Made by a program: the position numbers and the translations under genes. From Massariosphaeria phaeospora (Eukaryota > Ascomycota > Dothideomycetes > Pleosporales), in NCBI GenBank assembly GCA_011032825.1, contig JAADJZ010000022.1, positions 62,001-126,000 on the forward strand: 64,000 nucleotides of DNA. Direction: 5' to 3'. The notes beneath the pieces were generated by a model. That model ran no database searches, was not told the DNA's origin, and saw only the letters and a program-made list of their open reading frames with translations. Shown in pieces: positions 55,609 to 64,000 of the stretch (positions within the stretch are counted from its first letter, which is position 1; each line of letters starts with the position of its first letter).

Positions 55609-57804
55609 GCAATTGCTACAAAGCTAATTTAGAAAATAAATATTGCTTCTATTTTTAGCTTTTACATAGCAAAATTAATTAATATTAAATAAATTCTCGT
55701 TATACCTACAATATAGATAAAAAAAGTTTTATAATTAGTATTGTTAGTAGATTAAAAAAAAATTTAGCTAACGAATGTAAAAGAAAAAAAAAGTTAGAGT
55801 ATTACTTTAGAATAGAAACTGCGTATAAATTACGCTTTTAGTATGTACAATACTTATGCGCGCAATACTTAACTTCGCGCAACACTTAACTTAGCAGAAT
55901 AATAGCAATTGCAAATATAAAGCTCTACAACTACGTATAATAAGTATTACTACAATTTTTTTTAATATAGTACTTTCTAGTTTAATGCAACGATTTTATT
56001 TTATGTATATTTCTTCGGCTAATTGATATAGCAGCTACAAAAGTTAGTTATAGTAGATTGCGTAGCTAGAACAACTTTAGACAACGCGTTAACTATAGTA
56101 CTTCTAGCACGCTGCACACGTTTTTAATTTCTAATTATTAGCTTTAAAGCTTTTTTATTGCTTTTTTGAAATAATTGTAAAAGTTTTTAAGCGTTGCGAG
56201 CTTCTTTTTAGCGTTAGTTTTTAGCTGCGCGTTTAGCTTTTTGAGTAGCTAGCTTAGCTTTTTTCTTTTTACGAACTAATTTAGCTGCTTTTCTTTTTCT
56301 ACGCTTTTCGTTTTTTAGTTTTTTCTTAAGCAGATTATTATTGTGTTGAATTTGCTTTTTATTAGCCTTTGCAAGCTGCTTTTTACGTTTAAAGTTTTTA
56401 AATACTTTGTATTTTACTTCTACTTTTTTTGCGCACGTAGTAACTAGAAAATAGTACTTCTATAGTACTCTTCGTGTTGCTGCAAAAGCATAACTTTTTT
56501 CTTTATTAAAACGCTTTTTTTTCTTACTTAAAGCATTCTTTACGCTTTTAATTTATAGTAGATAAGCTTGTTCTAAGCTACTAAGTAGTAGAAAGTGCAA
56601 AGAACTTTTTTTAACTCGCTAAAGAATACATTCTTTGCAAATTTGCAAACTAGCGTTTTAACTTTAAGCTAGTTCTTTCTAGAGTAACATAAAGTTAACG
56701 TTTTGAATAACTAAAAGCTATTTAGAGTTAATGCTCTAAATTTTTTAAATATTCTTTTCAAATTAAAAGTAAAATGCTAGTAGCTTTAAATAAGCTACGA
56801 ATTAACTTTTAAGTAGATGTATTCAACTAGGCAGCTTAGAATATTAAGAAAAAGTTTTTTTTTTAAATAGAAATTTACTTTAGTGTTGTATAGAAGTAGT
56901 TTGTAAGTTTGTAAAAGTAATTCGTTGCTAGAAAACTAAAGCTAACTACGTTTAATAGCTAAAGCGTATAAGTTAAATGTAAAGAAAAAATACATAGTAG
57001 TATTTTATTATTGTTGTAGAATCTAATAAAATCTATTGTTACATAGCTGCCGTAGCTGTTTACTATTAATAATTGCTATTTTCTTCGTGCTTTGTGCTTA
57101 GTGTAGCAATTAAACACTTGCTTTAGCTACGCAAAGCTAATATTATTATTCGTCTAGCCTGTAGGTAAAGTTGTAAAGTAAACTTAATAAGTTTCTAAGT
57201 AGATATTTTCAATCTAGCTAGCTTGTACATTTTTTTTCTTTGCTAGATATATAATAAATAGCAGCAACGCACTTTTATTAGCGCAAATTAAAGCTAGCAC
57301 TATAACTTAGTTGCGAGATCTATTCTAAACTACCAAACAAACGCGTTTATAATTATACGCGTTTTTACTAAAAACTTTTTTTAAACCTGCTAATTACTTT
57401 AATTGCAAAGTTTTTTAGTTTTTTTTTGTACGTTTCTAACGGCTTTATATTGTATTTAGATATTTTATATTGCAAAAAGTTAAAATACAAGCTATATTTA
57501 GTAACTAAATTAGCGTTGTAGCGTACGAAGTTTATTGCTAGCGTTTATTAAAATATAAGTTTATTCTTGTTGCAGTTGATAAAGCGCGTAATCTAGCTAA
57601 TAGAAACGTTCTTAGTAGCTAATTTAAACGCGAAATTTCGAATTATAAACTTCGTAGGCAGTAGGCGTTGCTTAGTAAGCTTTTTTATATACTTTACAAG
57701 CTTAGTTTCTTAGTATAAGCTAAGTATACACTAGCTAAAGTTTTTAGTAACGCGTAGGCGCTGCACGCGTTAATGTTAACGTAACAAAGTTATGCAATTA
57801 ACGC
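55609..57804 (-). mobile_element. Probable RIP-decayed pogo-type element of another subfamily
   Basis: It lies between TA at 55607-55608 and TA at 57805-57806, with roughly similar ends (GTTAGC...TTGC). The minus strand at about 56420-56190 is Lys/Arg/Ala-rich (KRRKRKAAKLVRKKKKAKLA), like the basic C-terminus of some pogo transposases. No intact frame is present. Boundaries are approximate. Confidence 0.45.
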
Positions 57805-57806
57805 TA

Positions 57807-57850
57807 ACGTACTCTACAAGCGAGTTAGTTACACAAGCGAGTTTGTTGGC
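57807..57850. mobile_element. Lone terminal fragment of a transposon at the edge of the AT-rich block
   Basis: ACGTACTCTACAAGCGAG plus two AAGCGAGTTNGTT units, close to the end of the 23398 element. Single-copy-like G+C-rich DNA follows about 45 bp later. Confidence 0.6.
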
Positions 57851-59685
57851 ATAATAACTCTTTATAAAATGGACAATGTTAGGAACACAAACTCTCTATT
57901 GATGGCCGGGCTTCGCATCTGTCGATTGGTTGTGAAGAGCGGTCTTGTTGGCTTTTCGTCCCTGTCCAACAATGATACTGACGCGTTACGCTACTGCGTA
58001 CTCCGTACTTGTAAACCTTCTGAAGAGAATGGACTGCCTCAACTGTGCGATATTTGTACTGGCAAAAACGAAGCTGCAGTCGAGCTCCAGAGGCTAGACG
58101 CCCATGCGAGGCTGATGTGAGGCTGCTGACCATTTTTGGGTGAAACGGCAGAAAGACGCCTTGATTAGGCCTGTGGCGTCATGTCGTGTGCAGACGCTGA
58201 GCTCAGCACAGCCAGTCATTCCGGCGCCCGCAACTGGGATCGCCCGTAAAAGGATGATTAGGCTCCCTACTCAACATGCGCCGTAGAGCGCTAGTCGCCG
58301 CCGTTGCGGTAGGCAAGTTGAGGCTGGCAAGTCTATCGTGTTTTCTATGGGGCACGGAGTGTTTCGTTTCCAGCGGTACGGTGTGCGGTGCCGCCGTGCC
58401 TGGTGGGAGCGGATATGGAACTGTCGAGGCAAGCAAGACGGCGCGGTCCCTTTGGCCTTGAGCCTGAGCCATCCCGGACGTGTTCTGTTTCGCTTGGAGA
58501 TGATCGTGACATGTTCTAGGAGAAGGGAGGAAGCGAGTGGAGATGGTAGTGTCGATGAAGCGCCCCCACCCAGTCAGGTACGAAGTCAGGTACAAAGGCT
58601 AAGGTTGTACGAGCCACGCGGGAGGTTGGGGGCCTCGAATACCGAGTTGGATGTACTCCGTAGCAGGCCTCCCTACTACTCTGGCTACCAACGACGTGCC
58701 AGCGTCTTGTTAAACGCCTTCCAAAGCCGCAAAGTCTTGTCTTCGCCGCGAAAGGTGCCGCAATCGAACTCCTCGTCTCCATAACCCGGCGGTGAGCGTG
58801 CCAGGAGGATTAGGGCGAGGTAGAGCTTACAGCGACTAGCAATGCTGCTGGGCTTACTTAGTCTAAAGTGGGTAGATATCTAGGGCATCTATGCTGCCGT
58901 GGTAATTAACGGCGTCATCCTTTCGCAGGCTTTCGAGGCAGACTAAGCTAGGCCTAGGGGAAGAGAGCAGAGCATGATGGAGAGCGGAAAGCGGAGAGTT
59001 GGGCGGCCGACAGCGACCGCGACGGTTGCTCGTCAGGGCTAGATCAGCGGGAGGTCGGCGAAGTTGGAAGACCTCACGCACTGGCGCGCGGGAGCTCGTG
59101 CCGTGTTTCGTTTGTCGCAGAGCGGCAACCGTCGCAGGACAGGAGGGGGTGAAAGGGAACGAAAAGCGCGAGAGGAGCGACGACGAGGGCGAGACCTCGG
59201 GAGGGCAGGGCGTGCACGGACCAGCCCCTCCTCCCCTCCAGGTGTCTTCTCTCGTCCGGTAAGCAGCGCCTCTGCAACCTCGTCGCTCGTTCACCCCCAC
59301 CGTCGCCGTCGTCGTCAGCAGTCGGCCGACAGCCATGGCACATCACTGCGTGCGGCGTATCTTGCAAGTGGGCTTTGGGAGCCATTGAAGCATGAAGCAC
59401 CGCCGCCCTTATCTCCGTATCGACTACCTAGGTACGGGCCCCGGGCGCATTGATCGCGAGGAACGGTTCGGTCGTCATGGCGCCGCTCCGCCACAGTCCA
59501 CTGCCTCTGAGTCTGTGAGACATACGCCCACCCCCAACCCTTCGGTACTCGCATCACGCTAGCGGCCTCCGAGTACATTCGGCTGGCTATGGCTCCCTGT
59601 CGAGCTATAACATCATCTCCAGTCTCTTCTGCCTTGTTTCCCACTGCTTGTTCCCCCGTCACTCGTTTTCTTCCACTCTTTCGTC
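57851..59685. other. 1.8 kb G+C-rich region without a recognised gene; upstream of the adenylation-domain gene
   Basis: Several overlapping frames on both strands (57869-58120, 58338-58784, 59336-58863) show no domain and are Arg/Ser/Pro-rich. The last few hundred bases, pyrimidine-rich before the ATG at 59686, should be the promoter and 5' UTR of the next gene. A relic of a former gene cannot be excluded. Confidence 0.45.
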
Positions 59686-61639
59686 ATGGCTTTTTGGGAC
59701 ACCGTAATGGACGCTCCAGGGGATGCCACACACGTCAAGCGATTGATCCCTGCCGTCGTGGACGAGACTGCTAGAAACGATCCGGAACGAATCTGCTTCT
59801 CGATGCCCCGCTCGGCGAACTTGGAGGATGGATTCCAGGACATTAGCTTTCGGACGGTAAAGGAAATACCCATCCGCGAAGCCATGTTGCTGAATAGTTC
59901 CAGTTTGCCCACTCTATTAACAAAATGGCTCACTTTATCCAAAGAGAGATCGGACGTAGCTCAATGTTTGAGACAGTCATGTACATGGGCTATCCGGATG
60001 TGAGGCACTATATTATTCTCGTTGCATTGTAAGTCCATTCTTTGGCTTGGGACACCTTCTCAGGTTGTTGCAGCTCATGGGATTGACTTCGCCGCAGAAT
60101 GAAAACCGGTCACAAGGTATGCTATTTTGTCCGCGGCGATACAACCAGAGATTTGTCTCAGCATAGTTTAACAGAGTTGTTAACGCGTAATTTAGCTACT
60201 TCTTAGCTCCCATCGTAATGGCATCTGTGAGTCTCCTGTACTGTATGCAGCTAGGAGAGTTAGACTGACTTTCAAGCCACCCACGCCGACTTGATACGGC
60301 GCAGTGATTGCACGATACTATTCCACGCAGCAGGCTTTCCTGTCAGCGGCATTCTTGAGAAATGTCGCATGGAAACCCTGTGTGTGCCGGAGCTCAGCTA
60401 TCTGCTCGACGATACTCCATGCGAGCCTTACCCATGGACTAGATCTTTTGACGAGGCGAAATGCCATCCCGTTATGGTTATGCATACCTCTGGATCCAGT
60501 GGGCCGCCCAAGCCGGTCATATGGCCGCACCATGCTTTCATATTCTCCGACGCTCATCAGCTTATACCACCGCTTGACGGTCGCCTAAACATCTGGGGCT
60601 CAGTTTTTGGCACAACTCGAAGAATCTTTAACGGAGTGCCAGCATCGCATGGCGCCGGGATGGCCTCGGGCTTGGTAATGGCTTGTTTCAGTAAAACCAT
60701 TGTTGTCCTGGGCCCGCCAGGGCTGCCTACTGCCGACGTGTTCGACCAAGTATTGGAGTATGGTGACATTGCGGCTACTAACTGCCTTCCGATTACCCTC
60801 GATGAGATAGCTACCCGACCAGACATACTGGCTAAGCTCGACAGATTGAAGTACATTACCTACTTTGGAAGTAGGTTGCATGTGGATTACCCTCCTTCTA
60901 CATACTGACTTCACTAGGCCCTCTTACGGAAGCTGCGGGTGCTGCTATTTCGCAACATGTGTCATTGTACTCTACATTAGCAGGAGCTAAATTTGGCGGC
61001 GTCGTGCAGTACGCGACAGACCGAGAAGATTGGCAATGCGTCTGTCTCAGTCCCACCTACAATGGAATTGAGATGCGAGGAACGGGCAACCTCTACGAAT
61101 TGGTCTTTGTAAGAGATTCGAAACTCGAATGCGTCCAGACAGCTTTTAAAATCGATCCTCAACTTAAAGAACACTCGATGTCCGACTTATACTCCAAACA
61201 TCCCACCAAACCACATCATTGGAAGTACGAAGGCCGGAAAGACGACATGATAACGTTCCGGAATGGCTGGAGATTCAATCCCAGAAAGCATGAACACATA
61301 ATCGCATCCCACGGCGCCGTGCGCCACTGTATACTAGTCCGCACAGGGAAGGACAGACTAGCAGCTATCATTGAGCTAAAATCCGAATTTTACACTGAAA
61401 ATAAAGAGCAACAGGAAGAATTACTAGCATCACTCTGGCCAAGAATCGCCGACGCGAACAGATCAGCAGATACAACAGCGCAATTGTCGACAGAACACAT
61501 CATCTTTGCGAGAAGGCACAAATCATTTGCAATAGCGGGCAAAGGATTCGTACAGCGCAGAGCCACAGTGAAGATGTACGCTGCAGAAATTGAAGCGATT
61601 TACGGCTCGCCAGGGAGAAGAGGAGGAATTAGTGGTTGA
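59686..61639 (+). CDS. Stand-alone adenylate-forming (AMP-binding) domain protein, NRPS-like reductase type, six exons
   Basis: Exons: 59686-59856, 59904-60028, 60098-60116, 60196-60226, 60277-60870 and 60918-61639; 553 aa. Joins are supported by continuous family-like sequence: DISFRT-FAHSINKMAHF, YIILVAL-MKTGHK-LLLSSHRNGI-STHADLIRRSDC and YITYFGS-PLTEAAGAA. The ATP-binding core HTSGSSGPPKP (185-195), the EGRKDD loop (418-423) and the A10 lysine (AGKGFVQRRATV, Lys522) are present, so acid activation to an acyl-adenylate is plausible. This is the N-terminal domain of fungal A-T-R adenylate-forming reductases. The carrier and reductase domains are absent: the frame ends soon after A10, and I find no carrier motif in the following kilobase. 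It is either a truncated gene or a free-standing ligase. Two exons are very short (19 and 31 nt). Confidence 0.82.
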
Positions 61640-63435
61640 TTCTGGATCACACTAATCAGCAATATGTTTGAAAACCTACTCAGAGCGATGTCTCTCTTCT
61701 GCGCTACCCAATCGGGCTATGCTGTCGATAACAGCCACATGGCCTTGCCGGATCTCCGACCCTGTCTTGGAGTGTTTCATATATCCGACAGCTTCCACGT
61801 CCAAGTACCAGTCTAGCAAACAAGCCTGATAGAAATTCTGCGGTGCCGACATATTGATGAGCGCGAAGAGAAAGATGCGTGGCCTAGTCTCATTTTCTCT
61901 ACGTTCAATAACTCAATCGGTCCACACCGAATATGCGATTGCGCGCGGAAGGTCTGCATGCGCTCGATAATCTGACACGGAGCAGTGTCCCCCTGGCAAC
62001 ACTATCAACGCTAGCTCAACGCATACCGCAACCAGATATGTACGACTGCTATCAACCTAGAGTTCGAAAGCAACCTAAGAGAAGCAATACTCTACCTAGA
62101 AGGCTCAGATGCAACGCAATTCGGCCCCGAGGCATCTCGCCGGATCGCATGCCCCAAAGCGGAGTTTCCGGGCGTAGTCGGCGGTCAAAAAGGTTAAGCG
62201 CTGAGGCGCAATCCAGCCTCCAAGTATCGAAGTGCGGTTCCCTGGACCTGACAGTCAGTTGGAACGCGAGATTCCCTACTGCATCTGACAGCGCCCGAAA
62301 GAAAATGTGCTGATCGCCACTGGTCGTCCACCCCTCTCGGAGCATTATCACATAATTATGCAGTAGTGGCTACTTGGCTCATTTTCCAAGCTATAAAAAG
62401 CTGTACGGCGTTTGTATATTCTTTTTTTACATTCTCACGAGCCTGGATTCTGACTAAGCCTCTTCATGCGCCGCGGTAGACGTCCATCTATTATTGCGCC
62501 AACTCTAAAAAAAAATAGACTTGGCTGTTTATTCTGGTTGGGGGATGCGCGAAACTGCAACGTTTATCACAGGAGGGGCGTATCGTGGATGTAACCTAGG
62601 GGTTGGCCATAGCAAGGCAAATAACGAAGGTTAAAACTAAAACGCCCTACATCCTGAATCCGCTCCGCGCAACGGTTTCTCGCCCCGCGCTTGCAATCCT
62701 CGGGGCGATACACACCACGGGCTTAAACTTCGGCTCTGGGCTTTCGTTATTCGCTGTATCGTTCATGTTAAGTGACGACTTTATTGTTACTACTGGGCGA
62801 TTTTGCAATGCACGCTTGGGACTGTGTGGTGTGTTGGCTTTCTATTTGCGCTACTTATTGCGTGAATGGGGTGCGTCACGGGACGGGAGAAGGGGTAGGG
62901 ATGGGATGCCCACATCTGGCTTTCCCCTGTGCGATCCTTTCTCTTTTTGCTTCGATCCCGCGTGGGTGTTTCTGCTAAAAATAATAGACTTGCAACGACC
63001 CGACTGCTTGGGGTCGAGGGGGGTTGTTGCGTGGCGGGGTGCAGTGCAGTGCATGGAGATGGAGATGGATCTATATTTGACTCTGGAGACTGCTTTGAGT
63101 TACGATGCTCGTGGGTGTGGGATTGTGGGATTTTGCTTATGGGAAGGAAGGGAATGCAGGGCGTATTGATCTTTTGCTGTTTGGTCTGCGGGATAGTCGT
63201 TTTTGGTTGTTGGGTGGCTGGGTGGATGGAGGGCTGTAGCGGGTTGCGGTGATGGTGTGGTTGGTGTCGAAGATGGGAGAAGTTGCGCGTGACGAACGCG
63301 TCTCGGCAGTATGCACAGCTGGCATATATGGTTCTCTCTGGGGACCAAGTCGGATGGTAGTCACGATTCTACCAACCGGCAGTACACCTTCGCGACATCG
63401 GACGGGCGGATCCATGGAGTGTCATTACAGCTCAC
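61640..63435. other. Spacer between the adenylation-domain gene and the regulator gene
   Basis: About 1.8 kb with no confident gene. Two stretches look weakly coding in isolation: minus 61676-61890, and plus about 62040-62205 (LEFESNLREAILYLEGSDAT). Neither has a recognised domain. 62750-63250 is G/T-rich on the plus strand. The 3' UTR of the regulator gene lies next to 63435. Confidence 0.45.
61676..61890 (-). pseudogene. Possible terminal exon or gene relic
   Basis: A minus-strand frame of about 70 codons reads ETRPRIFLFALINMSAPQ, NFYQACLLDWYLDVEAVGYM, ending ...AEERHRSE and TAG. It has balanced, protein-like composition and a possible acceptor (AACGTAG) at its upstream edge. I do not recognise the family and see no confident upstream exon. 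Confidence 0.3.
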
Positions 63436-64000
63436 TCAAGCGATCAATATCTCAGTCCCCATCTCCTTCACGTCGTCAACCCAGCAGTTGTCCGCGCCGG
63501 CCGCGGCCTTCGCCTTGCAGTTCCAGATGGCCTCGAGCACTTTCTTGACCGTGTTGATATACCCCCAATACATGACGTCGTAGAACGCATCTAACGTGTT
63601 CATGATCCACTCGCGCTGCGCCGGATCCTCACACTCCGCGCCGGCGAGAAACAGCGGCCAGCTTATCGACTTGAACATCGTGTCGCCGGGTTGTATGTAC
63701 GAGATGTGGTGCACGATATCCTCGGCGAGCCCTGTCAAACTCACCAGCGCCGACCCACTTCCTGCATCCAGCAGCGGGTTGTTACATGGCAGCACGCGCG
63801 CGAGGTAGATACAGACTGCTGAGCGGTGCGCTGAGGCGATGCGGACGCGCTGCTCGAGGTCCTCGAATGGCGACGCGGGCTGGAAGTTCAGCGACCATTC
63901 TATTGGGTCAAAGAGGAGAGCGGCTTGCAGTAACGTGGCGACTTGCTTTTGGACTTCGGCGCTGATGTCACTCGAGGAGGGGGTGGGCTTGCAGGGGAGC
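63436..64000 (-). CDS. Fungal-specific transcription factor, C-terminal part, cut by the window edge
   Basis: The frame is open from the last base of the window to TAG/TAA at 63436, about 187 codons. The sequence includes LLFDPIEWSLNFQPASPFED, SAHRSAVCIYLARVLP, ISWPLFLAGAECEDPAQREW and LDAFYDVMYWGYINTVKKVL. This pattern (W-P-LFLAGAE, then an amphipathic R-x-W segment) is typical of the C-terminal regulatory domain (Fungal_trans_2 type) of Zn2Cys6 regulators such as ACR-2-like proteins. The DNA-binding cluster would lie outside the window. It converges on the adenylation-domain gene; whether it regulates that gene is unknown. Confidence 0.75.
   Translation of the reverse strand, partial: LPCKPTPSSSDISAEVQKQVATLLQAALLFDPIEWSLNFQPASPFEDLEQRVRIASAHRSAVCIYLARVLPCNNPLLDAGSGSALVSLTGLAEDIVHHISYIQPGDTMFKSISWPLFLAGAECEDPAQREWIMNTLDAFYDVMYWGYINTVKKVLEAIWNCKAKAAAGADNCWVDDVKEMGTEILIA

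Noticed and set aside
7560..57850. Regional centromere
   Set aside because: AT-rich, RIP-decayed transposons are typical of some fungal centromeres, but gene islands at 12.2-17.7 and 28.2-30.3 kb interrupt the block; an AT-rich isochore explains it without a centromere. CENP-A mapping would decide.
57869..59453. Frames on both strands before the adenylation-domain gene
   Set aside because: Mutually overlapping, Arg/Pro/Ser-rich, without domains or convincing splice structure.
1..64000. CRISPR arrays, rRNA or tRNA genes
   Set aside because: No regularly spaced direct repeats with unique spacers were seen, no rRNA sequence was recognised, and I did not find a convincing tRNA cloverleaf by eye; a covariance-model search was not possible.

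Overview
The window is filamentous-ascomycete DNA (Pezizomycotina; the look is that of a Pleosporales-type genome with AT-rich isochores, although the species cannot be fixed from sequence alone). Reasons: short introns of about 45-70 bp with GTRNGT donors and CTAAC-like branch sites, fungus-specific gene families, and a long block of transposons decayed by C-to-T/G-to-A change, as left by repeat-induced point mutation (RIP). G+C-rich gene islands alternate sharply with AT-rich, ORF-poor DNA.

Layout. 1-7.56 kb: the 3' part of an Ndt80-family transcription factor, a 3.4 kb spacer, and a three-exon hexokinase-family gene on the minus strand. 7.56-12.2 kb: RIP-decayed DNA transposons, then one intact, undecayed pogo/Fot1-type transposon (10276-12139). 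12.2-17.7 kb: a divergent pair, a UNC-93-like membrane transporter (minus) and glucosamine-6-phosphate deaminase (plus). 17.7-28.2 kb: decayed pogo-type elements nested at least four deep. 28.2-30.35 kb: a small island with one TMEM135-like gene. 30.35-57.85 kb: a graveyard of decayed pogo-type elements, three Ty3/Gypsy LTR retrotransposons (one with both LTRs and a target duplication) and a 424 bp MITE. 57.85-64 kb: a six-exon, stand-alone adenylate-forming enzyme and the C-terminal part of a fungal regulator cut by the right edge.

How the genes fit together. An Ndt80-like regulator, a hexokinase-like sugar kinase, a membrane transporter and glucosamine-6-phosphate deaminase lie within 17.4 kb. 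This is the composition of the N-acetylglucosamine catabolic cluster of filamentous fungi (Ndt80-like regulator RON1, GlcNAc kinase, transporter, deaminase). If so, the cluster has been split here by a 4.6 kb transposon block between the kinase and the transporter/deaminase pair. No GlcNAc-6-phosphate deacetylase is visible in the window.

The most structured signal in the repeats is at the ends of the pogo-type elements. Nearly all start ACGTA after a TA target and then carry two tandem 17-bp subterminal units. The core of the unit differs between elements, but is shared within an element and, in the clear cases, by its opposite end.
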